From Deltaproteobacteria bacterium (GTDB lineage Bacteria > UBA10199 > DSSB01), in contig JAIOPF010000054.1 of NCBI GenBank assembly GCA_021414045.1, positions 1-14,865 on the forward strand: DNA of 14,865 nt. The letters are read 5' to 3'. Of this stretch, positions 7,375 through 13,578 are shown piece by piece. Below the pieces are notes generated by a model. That model searched no databases. It was not told where the DNA came from and saw nothing but the letters and a program-made list of their open reading frames with translations. The position numbers were made by a program, and so were the translations under genes. Numbering within the stretch: the first letter of the stretch is position 1; every line of letters starts with the position of its first letter.

Positions 7375-8063
7375 TTCGACTGCTCTATCCTCACTTGCTG
7401 CAGCTTCACTTCATCGATCAAGTCCCGATTCATCTGTATGGAATAGACGAACGCCCGTTCAACGGGGGTTAGTTCGACGTTATTTTTGATTTTCAAATTC
7501 ACCGCGTCAATCGCTTCGTTGAGTTCTTGATTCGTGGATTGGACGTTTTGCGTATAACTAAACTCAGGAGGGAAGGTGCCTCGATAATCGATGCTCTGTT
7601 CGATTCCGGAGGTATGCAAATTATTAATTTCAGTCGGGAAGGTATATTTTCCCTCGGGGGGGAAGGTGTATCTGGCTTCCGGAGGAAACGTGTATCTCCC
7701 TTCGGGCGGGAAGGTATATCTCCCTTCCGGAGGGAAAGTGTACCTGGCTTCTGGAGGAAAGGTTTCCCTGGTGTCGACCGGACTTGCCCCTTTCGAGCTA
7801 GGCGGAAATGTCTCTCGGGCCTCCGGAGGAAAGGTCAGTCTTGGGTCCCGAACTTTCGTTACGGTATTGGAGTTAGTCACCGTTGTAGATTGGGATGTGT
7901 TTGCAGCGACGCGAAAACTTTCATTGAAAACTTTAGCGTTGTAATCCCGCTTCACCTCTTCAGCCCAAACCGGCGAGTGCCGCCCCAAAACTCCCAACAA
8001 GCCCGACGCCAAAAGGGCAATGAGGTAAAGCAAATATCCCCTGGCTTTTCTCACTGTGGCCAT
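7371..8063 (-). CDS. Sec-exported FPPE-repeat protein, possible radical SAM substrate
   Basis: 230 residues. A basic start (RKAR) and hydrophobic helix (about 10-27) end in a signal-peptidase-type site (SPVWA, then EE), so the mature protein probably begins near residue 35. A Ser/Thr/Asn-rich stretch (52-70) comes next. Nine TFPPE-type motifs then begin at 77, 85, 101, 109, 117, 125, 133, 141 and 163. The six from 101 to 148 form a strict 8-residue tandem array of consensus TFPPE(A/G)RY. The C-terminal ~55 residues (NQELNEAIDAVNLKIK..., IDEVKLQQVRIEQ) look helical or coiled-coil. The start is secure: AAGGAG lies 6-7 nt upstream of ATG. A sigma-54 promoter precedes the gene and a radical SAM enzyme follows with an ATGA overlap. 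I do not recognise the family. Confidence 0.82.
   Translation of the reverse strand: MATVRKARGYLLYLIALLASGLLGVLGRHSPVWAEEVKRDYNAKVFNESFRVAANTSQSTTVTNSNTVTKVRDPRLTFPPEARETFPPSSKGASPVDTRETFPPEARYTFPPEGRYTFPPEGRYTFPPEARYTFPPEGKYTFPTEINNLHTSGIEQSIDYRGTFPPEFSYTQNVQSTNQELNEAIDAVNLKIKNNVELTPVERAFVYSIQMNRDLIDEVKLQQVRIEQSK
7620..7763. repeat. Six 24-bp tandem units encoding TFPPExRY
   Basis: This coding tandem array holds six consecutive 24-bp units of the repeat-protein gene; the last unit is degenerate (TFPTEINN). The DNA copies differ at many third positions (Thr as ACC, ACT and ACG; Phe as TTT and TTC; Pro as several codons) while the peptide is held constant. That indicates selection on the peptide rather than fresh DNA duplication. 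Three further isolated motifs lie outside it (7563-7577 and 7801-7835). Confidence 0.9.
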
Positions 8064-8102
8064 AAGATCTCCTTAAATAAAATGGATGACTCCCTAAAAA
8101 CC

Positions 8103-8118
8103 AGCAATACTCAGGCCA
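8103..8118 (-). promoter_or_regulatory. Sigma-54 (-24/-12) promoter of the repeat-protein / radical SAM operon
   Basis: The minus strand reads TGGCCTGAGTATTGCT, with invariant GG-N10-GC spacing and a perfect TTGCT -12 box. Predicted start is near 8092, leaving about 29 nt of leader with the AAGGAG site before ATG 8063. RpoN and an enhancer-binding protein should control this operon; none is encoded in the window. Confidence 0.72.
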
Positions 8119-8191
8119 TTTTTATAAAGAAAATCAAATGTAACTATTTGTTTTGACTAATTATTTTTGTGAAGGAAAAATTTGGAACTTC

Positions 8192-8230
8192 TCAAATTGA
8201 TATTTTTTTTCATTTTGAGAATCAAAATGA
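8192..8230. promoter_or_regulatory. AT-rich palindrome cluster, candidate enhancer site for the sigma-54 activator
   Basis: TCATTTTGA (8210-8218) and TCAAAATGA (8222-8230) form perfect 9-bp arms with a GAA spacer. The self-complementary TCAAATTGA (8192-8200) lies about 25 bp centre to centre away. The cluster is about 80-110 bp upstream of the -24 box, the usual distance for enhancer-binding proteins. The arms also fold just after the stop codon of the TPR gene, so a weak transcript-end hairpin is an alternative; on the minus strand it is followed by A residues, not U. Confidence 0.4.
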
Positions 8231-8233
8231 TTT

Positions 8234-8773
8234 TTAATCTACCAATCCCATCTTGCCGCCCAATTGCGCCGCCAAGGGGGATTGGAGTTTTTTGAGAGCT
8301 TCGTACTGTTTCTTGGCCTTCTTGTAGTCGAAGTGCTCGGGTTCCATGCAGAGATTGCCGAACTTGAAAAGCAAAGCCGGATCCTGGGGAGCGTCGGCGA
8401 CCGCGGCCTCCATCTCGGCGATTTCCAGGGCGGGGAGCTTCTTCTTGCGGAAGACCAGGCTCAATCCGAGGTGCGCGGACGCCGTGTTCGGCTGCAGCTC
8501 CAACGCATGGCGGTAGGAGCTGATCGCCAGCTCGTAGAGCGCCCGCTCATAGTAGATGTCGCCCAATTTGACATGGATCGCGGGATCGGTGGGATTGGCC
8601 TTCATCTGCTCGAAATAATCCATGATGCGCGTGTCCGTCGGCGCTTCCTGCTGCAGCTGGACCGCCTGCTGGACGATGGCCGTCTCGCTGGTTTGGGCGA
8701 GGAGATCCGGCGCAAAGGCGCATGAAGCGAGGAGGAGACAGGAACAGGCGAGTGTCGTTTTGATTTTCGGCAT
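8234..8773 (-). CDS. TPR-repeat predicted lipoprotein
   Basis: 179 residues. The signal peptide has a lipobox LASC (Cys18); signal peptidase I cleavage after LLA (residue 26) is the alternative. TPR-like helix pairs follow: AIHVKLGDIYYERALYELAI and SYRHALELQPNTASAHLGLS, then LALLFKFG-type segments toward the C-terminus (NPTDPA and QPNTASAH are typical inter-repeat turns). These proteins act as protein-interaction scaffolds in the periplasm or at the membrane; the partner is unknown. The gene starts 28 nt after proB, so it is probably the last gene of the obgE-proB transcript. The ATG at 8773 has no clear Shine-Dalgarno site. proA, often found here, is absent. Confidence 0.78.
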   Translation of the reverse strand: MPKIKTTLACSCLLLASCAFAPDLLAQTSETAIVQQAVQLQQEAPTDTRIMDYFEQMKANPTDPAIHVKLGDIYYERALYELAISSYRHALELQPNTASAHLGLSLVFRKKKLPALEIAEMEAAVADAPQDPALLFKFGNLCMEPEHFDYKKAKKQYEALKKLQSPLAAQLGGKMGLVD

Positions 8774-8801
8774 AAGGATCGTGGAATAACGCGGCAGGCC
8801 C

Positions 8802-9941
8802 TTATTTGGGCTTATCCGACAACAACACCATGTCGTCGCGGTGGATGACCTCGTCGAAATACTTGTAACCGAGGATCTTCTCGATCTCGCCGGTCTTGCG
8901 TCCCATGATTTGCCCTAGCTCTTTCGAACTGTAACTGCTCAGACCGCGCGCAAAGGCCGCTTCGCCTTCAACCTTCACGTCGATGGGATCGCCTTGCGAG
9001 AAATCCCCTTCCACCGATTTCACGCCAGAAGGCAGCAAGGATTTCCCCTTCGCGATCAGGGCTTCTTTCGCTCCGGCGTCGACGAGCAAGGTGCCGACCG
9101 GACGCAGCGTATGCGCCAACCAGTGTTTTTTCGCGGTGAGGCGATCGGTCCCGTCCTTGGGAAGAATGACCGTGCCCAAGTCTTCGCCGTCCAAGATACG
9201 CTCTACGGCCTTCGCCACGCGGCCATTGGCGATGACGGTGGTGACGCCGTAGTCGGCGGCCTTTTCGGCAGCCTCCAGTTTGGTACGCATTCCTCCGGTG
9301 GAGCCGGGCCTCAGCGTATCGGAGGCGCCTTTGTAGAGCGACTTGTCGATACTCGCGATCACGCTCAAACGTTTGGCGTCTTTGTTCAGTTTGGGATCCG
9401 CGTCAAAGACCGCGTCAATATCGGTGAGGATGATCAGGAGATCCGCCTCGGCCACATTGGTGACCAGTGCCGAAAGGTTGTCGTTGTCGCCAATCCGAAT
9501 TTCGTGGAAGGCAACCGTGTCGTTCTCATTGATGATGGGAATGACATCCCACTTGAGCAATTCGGCGATGGCGTGACGGGCATTGAGGAAACGACGCCGG
9601 TCGGCGAGGTCGTCCCGAGTCAAAAGGATTTGGGCGACGTTGAGGCCGTGGACGGCGAAGGCCTTTTCGTATTCGTGCATCAGCGCCGTTTGGCCCGCGG
9701 CGGCCATGGCCTGTTTCTGCGGGATGAGATGGGGTTTGGTCGCGAAGCCCAGCCGCTTCATCCCGGCGGCGATGGCACCGGAACTGACCAGGATAACTTT
9801 TCGGCCCTTGGCCTGGAGGTCGGCGGCCTCGGCGGCGAGGCGTTGGAAGACCAGGGGGTCCAGGCGCCCTTCCGCATCGGTCAGGATGGAGCTGCCGATC
9901 TTGATCACGAGGCGTTTTTTTTGCTTAAGAGTGGAACGCAC
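8802..9941 (-). CDS. proB: Glutamate 5-kinase with C-terminal PUA domain
   Basis: Catalyses ATP-dependent phosphorylation of L-glutamate to glutamyl-5-phosphate, the first step of proline synthesis, in the cytoplasm. 379 residues, the usual length for the PUA-containing form. The amino-acid kinase domain covers about 9-260: KIGSSIL (14-20), SSGAIAAGM (53-61), INENDTVA (137-144), GDNDNLSALV (151-160), LLIILTDIDAVFDADP (168-183) and GSTGGMRTKL (213-222). The PUA domain follows at about 280-370. The start is GTG, 11 nt after the obgE stop, with a weak ribosome site; coupling to obgE is likely. The obgE-proB order is common in deltaproteobacterial and Gram-positive genomes, usually continuing to proA, which is missing here. 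Confidence 0.95.
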   Translation of the reverse strand: MRSTLKQKKRLVIKIGSSILTDAEGRLDPLVFQRLAAEAADLQAKGRKVILVSSGAIAAGMKRLGFATKPHLIPQKQAMAAAGQTALMHEYEKAFAVHGLNVAQILLTRDDLADRRRFLNARHAIAELLKWDVIPIINENDTVAFHEIRIGDNDNLSALVTNVAEADLLIILTDIDAVFDADPKLNKDAKRLSVIASIDKSLYKGASDTLRPGSTGGMRTKLEAAEKAADYGVTTVIANGRVAKAVERILDGEDLGTVILPKDGTDRLTAKKHWLAHTLRPVGTLLVDAGAKEALIAKGKSLLPSGVKSVEGDFSQGDPIDVKVEGEAAFARGLSSYSSKELGQIMGRKTGEIEKILGYKYFDEVIHRDDMVLLSDKPK

Positions 9942-9952
9942 GGTTTCTCGTT

Positions 9953-10960
9953 TCAGTCTTCGCGGTCCGGCAATACTTCCTTCGCCATGGCATTGATCAA
10001 ATCGGGTACCCCCGCACCGGTGACGGCCGAAAGCGCGAAAGTCTTCAGCTTCTTGGCGGCGAAGGTCTTCTCCGCTTTTTTTAATACCTTTGGGTCTTGG
10101 AGCAAATCGATTTTTGAAAAGATCACCCAGCGCTTGCGCTTCTTGAATTCGGCCGAATAGGCATAGAGTTCCTTTTCGATCAGCTTATAGGATTCCCAGG
10201 GATCGGGATACTCGGGGTCGCTGAGGTCGATGAGGTGCAGAAAAACTCGCGTGCGCTCGATGTGTTTCAGGAACTTGACGCCCATCCCAGCCCCTTCGTG
10301 GGCCCCTTCGATCAGTCCGGGGATGTCGGCCACGACGAAACTCTGCAATCCGAACTTCACCACGCCCAATTGCGGTTGCAGTGTCGTGAAGGGATAGTCC
10401 GCAATCTTGGGTTTGGCCGCCGAGATGCGCGAAATCAGCGTCGACTTGCCGGCGTTCGGGCGGCCAATGAGGCCGACGTCCGCCAAAAGCTTCAACTCTA
10501 GTTTCAACTCGCGCTCTTCACCCGGTTTCCCGGCGGTCTTCTGACGCGGCGCCCGGTTCACCGAGGAAACGTAAGTGAGATTGCCCCGTCCTCCACGCCC
10601 ACCATTGGCCGCTTGGTAGCGCTGGCCCTTCTCGATCAGGTCCGCCAAGATCTCGCCGCTCTCCGGGTCCTTCACGACCGTGCCCACGGGAACGCGAATA
10701 ATTTCGTCCACGCCCGTGCGCCCATAGCGATTGGCGCCCGAGCCGTGGCCGCCGCGCTTGCCTTCGAAGATTTTGCGGTAACGGAAATCGAGCAGGGTCA
10801 AGAGGCCCGGATCGGCCTGGAAGATGACATTGCCGCCATCTCCGCCGTTGCCACCATCGGGTCCGCCGCGCGGAACGTATTTCTCCCGCCGAAAGGAGGC
10901 GCAACCGTCGCCCCCTCCCCCGCCTCGAACCGTGATTGTGACTTCATCGATGAATTTCAT
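9953..10960 (-). CDS. obgE: Obg family GTPase (50S ribosome assembly)
   Basis: Essential GTPase that binds the 50S subunit and acts in ribosome maturation and stress signalling. 335 residues without the extra C-terminal OCT domain. The Gly-rich Obg fold covers about 1-159 (RGGGGGDGCASFRREKYVPRG near the start). The G domain follows: G1 GRPNAGKST (166-174), G2 YPFTT (189-193), G3 DIPGL (212-216), G4 SKID (282-285) and G5 SAVTG (311-315). G4 normally reads NKxD or TKxD; Ser here is a mild deviation. There is no Shine-Dalgarno site. The ATG lies 5 nt after the U tract of a terminator hairpin, so expression probably depends on read-through from rpmA or on a promoter inside it. Confidence 0.96.
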   Translation of the reverse strand: MKFIDEVTITVRGGGGGDGCASFRREKYVPRGGPDGGNGGDGGNVIFQADPGLLTLLDFRYRKIFEGKRGGHGSGANRYGRTGVDEIIRVPVGTVVKDPESGEILADLIEKGQRYQAANGGRGGRGNLTYVSSVNRAPRQKTAGKPGEERELKLELKLLADVGLIGRPNAGKSTLISRISAAKPKIADYPFTTLQPQLGVVKFGLQSFVVADIPGLIEGAHEGAGMGVKFLKHIERTRVFLHLIDLSDPEYPDPWESYKLIEKELYAYSAEFKKRKRWVIFSKIDLLQDPKVLKKAEKTFAAKKLKTFALSAVTGAGVPDLINAMAKEVLPDRED

Positions 10961-10965
10961 AGTGC

Positions 10966-11002
10966 AAAAAAAACCCCGCGGCCGGAAACGGCGCAGGGTT
11001 TT
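10966..11002 (-). terminator. Intrinsic terminator between rpmA and obgE
   Basis: On the minus strand AAAACCCTGCG pairs with CGCGGGGTTTT (11 pairs, one G-U) around a short loop, and four further T residues follow, making a T8 run. The loop side carries an extra C-G pair. It ends 5 nt before the obgE ATG. The mirrored A and T runs could also stop plus-strand transcription. Confidence 0.75.
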
Positions 11003-11023
11003 ATTTCAAATATCGCCGATCGT

Positions 11024-11281
11024 TCAGCTGGCCGGATAGACGCTCACTCGCTTGCGGTCGTGCCCGAATTCTTCGTACTTCACCACGCCAGTGATCTTGG
11101 CGAACAGGGTGAAGTCCTTGCCTTGGCCGACGTTCTTGCCGGGATAGATCTTGGTGCCGCATTGGCGGACCAAGATGGAACCCGCGGGAATGTTCTGCCC
11201 GCCGTAGACTTTGACGCCCCGTCGTTGGCCGTTGGAATCGCGACCGTTTTTGCTGGAACCGCCAGCTTTCTTATGTGCCAT
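11024..11281 (-). CDS. rpmA: 50S ribosomal protein L27
   Basis: 85 residues. The N-terminus [16 protein letters not shown] is the standard L27 start, whose tail reaches toward the peptidyl-transferase centre. There is no Firmicute-type N-terminal extension, so no cleaving protease is expected and none lies beside it. [25 protein letters not shown] and the RVSVYP ending are typical. Its start is 12 nt from the end of rplU and is preceded by AGAGG. The two are co-transcribed. Confidence 0.98.
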   Translation of the reverse strand: MAHKKAGGSSKNGRDSNGQRRGVKVYGGQNIPAGSILVRQCGTKIYPGKNVGQGKDFTLFAKITGVVKYEEFGHDRKRVSVYPAS

Positions 11282-11293
11282 GACGAATACCTC

Positions 11294-11608
11294 TTATGCG
11301 GAAATTTGCTTGATCAAAACTTCGGTGAATTCTTGACGGTGCCCGAAATGCTTCGAGTAACCCTTGCGGCGCTTCTTCTTGAAGACCATGACTTTCTTGT
11401 CTTGGTCCACGGTGACGATCTCGCCCGCGACTTTCGCGCTGTCCACCACCGGGGTCCCGATCACGGGATTGTCGCCGCCGACCATCAAGACGCGAGTGAA
11501 TTCGATCGTCTGACCGATCACGCCCTCGGGGATCTTTTCGATTTTGAGTTTTTCGCCTTCGGTGACTTTGTATTGTTTGCCACCGGTCTCGATGATCGCG
11601 TACTTCAT
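11294..11608 (-). CDS. rplU: 50S ribosomal protein L21
   Basis: 104 residues, the usual length. It starts MKYAIIETGGKQYKV and ends with the typical basic, RNA-binding half (KVMVFKKKRRKGYSKHFGHRQEFTEVLI). I chose ATG 11608 because AAAGGA lies upstream and the homologous N-terminus begins here; the frame stays open to 11737 but that extension is unrelated to L21 and rich in Pro and Cys. It is the first gene of the rplU-rpmA unit. Confidence 0.97.
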   Translation of the reverse strand: MKYAIIETGGKQYKVTEGEKLKIEKIPEGVIGQTIEFTRVLMVGGDNPVIGTPVVDSAKVAGEIVTVDQDKKVMVFKKKRRKGYSKHFGHRQEFTEVLIKQISA

Positions 11609-11662
11609 AAAAATTCCTTTGCTCGAACAAAACCAACCGCCCAATGGCGGAGGGGGCGAGGA

Positions 11663-11689
11663 TTTATCCGGTTTTCCACAGGGAGTCAA
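11663..11689 (-). promoter_or_regulatory. Candidate sigma-70 promoter of rplU-rpmA
   Basis: Minus strand: TTGACT (11684-11689), 15 nt, then GATAAA (11663-11668). The -35 is good and the -10 matches four of six positions, with spacing a little short. A start near 11656 would give a leader of about 48 nt before the rplU ATG. Confidence 0.38.
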
Positions 11690-11893
11690 GAAGAGGGATG
11701 CGGAAAATGCTCCAAAAGTGGAGACACAACCCCACATACAATTCCTTCGATTTTCCCGTATCTTAGCCTAGCTGGGCCTGATTTTCCCGCAATTTTTTGA
11801 ATTTCCTCGCAATATTTCAAATATTATTAATATTTTCAATAAGTTAAAGGTTCAAGCCATTGACTCGACCCGTCATCTTTTCAATCTTCATTC

Positions 11894-11909
11894 TGGCCTG
11901 AATTTTGAA
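11894..11909 (+). promoter_or_regulatory. Degenerate sigma-54-like sequence upstream of the small membrane-protein gene
   Basis: TGGCCTGAATTTTGAA resembles the operon promoter at 8103-8118 (shared TGGCCTGA and TTG at the same spacing), but the -12 box has GA where GC is expected. Its position, with a start near 11920 and ATG at 11942, fits a promoter. The GA mismatch makes it uncertain. Confidence 0.25.
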
Positions 11910-11941
11910 CATAATTATTTCAGGGAGGAAGAGGAGAAAAC

Positions 11942-12058
11942 ATGACCCGCTACCTGAAAAGCTTCATCAACCGCTACTTCAAGGTCTACTTCGCCGTCTC
12001 GGTGATGGGCTTCGTCTTGACCATCATACTGATGACCTTTCCGAAGTGGTTCCGTTAA
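11942..12058 (+). CDS. 38-residue single-pass membrane microprotein
   Basis: The only plus-strand gene I support. ATG 11942 is preceded by GAGGAG and 5 nt of AAAAC, one of the best ribosome sites in the window. The 38-residue product has a basic, aromatic N-terminal part (MTRYLKSFINRYFKVYF), one hydrophobic helix (about residues 16-32, AVSVMGFVLTIILM) and a short basic end (FPKWFR), so it is a likely single-pass inner-membrane protein. Codon use resembles the neighbouring genes. It ends three bases from the RNase G stop on the other strand, so the two are convergent. I do not recognise the family; a role as a small regulator or subunit of a membrane complex would be a guess. Confidence 0.68.
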   Translation: MTRYLKSFINRYFKVYFAVSVMGFVLTIILMTFPKWFR

Positions 12059-12061
12059 GCC

Positions 12062-13561
12062 TCAGTCCCGGATGGCCTTCACCTCGAAGTGCTCGGGATT
12101 GAAGTTGTCCACCGATTCGACCACGATCTTTTTGTAGATCTTCTTTTCCAGGGCGATCAATCCGTCCCGCTCTTCGTCATTCAACACCTCATAGACCGAA
12201 GGATGCACCCGAACCAAGAGCTTGCTCTCGTCCATGTTCTGCGCTTCGCGCTGCAGCTGGCGGAAGATCTCATAACAGACCGTCGTCCGGCTCTTGATGT
12301 AGCCACGGCCTTCGCAAACCGAACAACCCTCGCAAAGCACCCGCGCCAAGCTCTCATGGGTGCGCTTACGCGTCATTTCGATGAGACCCAGCTCGGTGAT
12401 GCGGCTGAGCGTGGTCTTCGATCGATCGCGCCTCAGGGCCTCGCGCAGGGCCGAATAGACTCGCTCGCGGGAGCTGCGGCGCTCCATGTCGATGAAGTCG
12501 AGGATGATGATGCCGCCCAGATTGCGGATGCGCAGCTGGTAGACAATTTCTTGCACCGCCTCGAGGTTGGTCTTGAGGATGGTATCCTCGAGATTGGAGC
12601 GGCCGACGAAACGCCCGGTATTGACGTCGATGGTGGTAAGGGCCTCGGTTTGGTCAATGATGAGATAACCGCCGCTCTTCAGCCAAACCTTGCTGCCCAA
12701 GGCCCGGTTGATCTCGGTTTCGATGCCGTAGTGATCGAAGATGGGGTCTTTGCCGCGGTAGAATTCCACCGTGTGCTCGACGTGGGGCATGAAGCGCTTC
12801 ACGAAGGCTAGGATATTTTCGAATTCTTCACGGTCGTCGATGACGATGCGCTCGATCTCGAAGCTGAACAAGTCGCGCAGCAAACGCAGCACGATGTCGA
12901 GTTCGGTGTGGATCAGGGCCGGAGCCGGCACGCGGCCGGTCTTATCCAAGATTTCTTTCCAGGTCGTCGAGAGATACTCGATGTCGCCCTTGATCATCTC
13001 TTCGCTTAAGCCTTCGGAGGCCGTGCGAACGATGAAACCACCCTCGTCGGGGCGATAGCTGCGAATGATGTCGCGGAGGCGGCGTCGCTCTTCGTCGTCG
13101 CCGATGCGGCGGGAGGTGCCGATCTTGTCCCAGGTCGGCATGTAAACCACCGAACGGCCGGGGAGGCTGATGTGGCTGGTCACGCGGGCGCCCTTGGTGC
13201 TGATGGGCCCGCGGGCCACCTGCACCAAAACTTCTTGTCCGGGACGAAGCAGGTCTTGGATCTGCTGCCGGTCGCGCCAACGCTTGCGGGGCTTGGCTTC
13301 CTTTTCTTCGTCGTTGGCGTCGATGTCGCCCAATTCTTCATTCACGTCGCTGACATAAAGGAAGGCGGCCTTTTCCATGCCGATCTCGACGAAGGCGGCC
13401 TGCATGCCGGGCAGGACCCGCTGCACTTTGCCTTTGTAGATGTTGCCAACGTAGGCGACTTCTTTGGCGCGTTCATAATAGACTTCGCAGACGACGTTGT
13501 TCTCGAGGTAGGCGACGCGCTTCTCTTTGGAAGTTACGTTCACGATCAGTTCTTTTGCCAT
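12062..13561 (-). CDS. rng: Ribonuclease E/G family endoribonuclease (RNase G)
   Basis: Cleaves single-stranded, AU-rich RNA and matures rRNA 5' ends in the cytoplasm. 499 residues, RNase G length, without the RNase E scaffold tail. The N-terminus KELIVNVTSKEKRVAYLE is family-typical. An S1 domain spans about 35-125, with an acidic/basic insert (EELGDIDANDEEKEAKPRKR, 75-94). LIIDQTEALTTIDVNTG places Asp312 and LDFIDM Asp355, equivalent to the catalytic metal-binding Asp pair. CSVCEGRG (Cys413, Cys416) is the zinc-link motif, with an extra Cys410. It starts 17 nt after the radical SAM fusion gene. The leader has CCCCTCCT but no purine-rich ribosome site, so coupling to the upstream gene is likely. 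Confidence 0.95.
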   Translation of the reverse strand: MAKELIVNVTSKEKRVAYLENNVVCEVYYERAKEVAYVGNIYKGKVQRVLPGMQAAFVEIGMEKAAFLYVSDVNEELGDIDANDEEKEAKPRKRWRDRQQIQDLLRPGQEVLVQVARGPISTKGARVTSHISLPGRSVVYMPTWDKIGTSRRIGDDEERRRLRDIIRSYRPDEGGFIVRTASEGLSEEMIKGDIEYLSTTWKEILDKTGRVPAPALIHTELDIVLRLLRDLFSFEIERIVIDDREEFENILAFVKRFMPHVEHTVEFYRGKDPIFDHYGIETEINRALGSKVWLKSGGYLIIDQTEALTTIDVNTGRFVGRSNLEDTILKTNLEAVQEIVYQLRIRNLGGIIILDFIDMERRSSRERVYSALREALRRDRSKTTLSRITELGLIEMTRKRTHESLARVLCEGCSVCEGRGYIKSRTTVCYEIFRQLQREAQNMDESKLLVRVHPSVYEVLNDEERDGLIALEKKIYKKIVVESVDNFNPEHFEVKAIRD

Positions 13562-13578
13562 GTTAATCTAGGAGGGGA

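Larger units (their letters stand above)
11609..11941. other. Divergent intergenic region between rplU and the small membrane-protein gene
   Basis: 333 nt with no larger gene. The part next to rplU is GC-rich and holds candidate rplU promoter elements. The centre (about 11800-11860) is strongly AT-rich, with repeated AATATT and TTCAA words. A second possible minus-strand promoter there is TTGAAC-17-TATTAA (11827-11855). The right end carries a sigma-54-like sequence and a strong Shine-Dalgarno site for the plus-strand gene. Confidence 0.6.

Noticed and set aside
7620..7763. Regular 24-bp repeats that could suggest a CRISPR array
   Set aside because: The units are contiguous with no spacers and are in-frame coding repeats with third-position variation.
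7591..7944. Plus-strand frame with repeated GGKVYL motifs
   Set aside because: It is the complement of the TFPPE-coding repeats. The minus frame has the signal peptide, promoter, ribosome site and ATGA coupling.
8155..8213. 18-codon minus-strand frame in the AT-rich gap upstream of the repeat protein
   Set aside because: No ribosome site, very Lys/Asn-rich from AT bias, and it lies over the candidate enhancer region.
8994..10160. Long plus-strand frame of 388 codons opposite proB and obgE
   Set aside because: It lies wholly antisense to two unmistakable conserved genes, and its product resembles no protein; it is open only because of high GC.
11609..11737. 43-residue N-terminal extension of L21
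   Set aside because: It is not L21-like and contains candidate promoter elements; ATG 11608 has its own ribosome site.
10613..11800. Long plus-strand frame of 395 codons opposite obgE, rpmA and rplU
   Set aside because: It is antisense to three conserved housekeeping genes and crosses their terminator; its translation is shadow-like.
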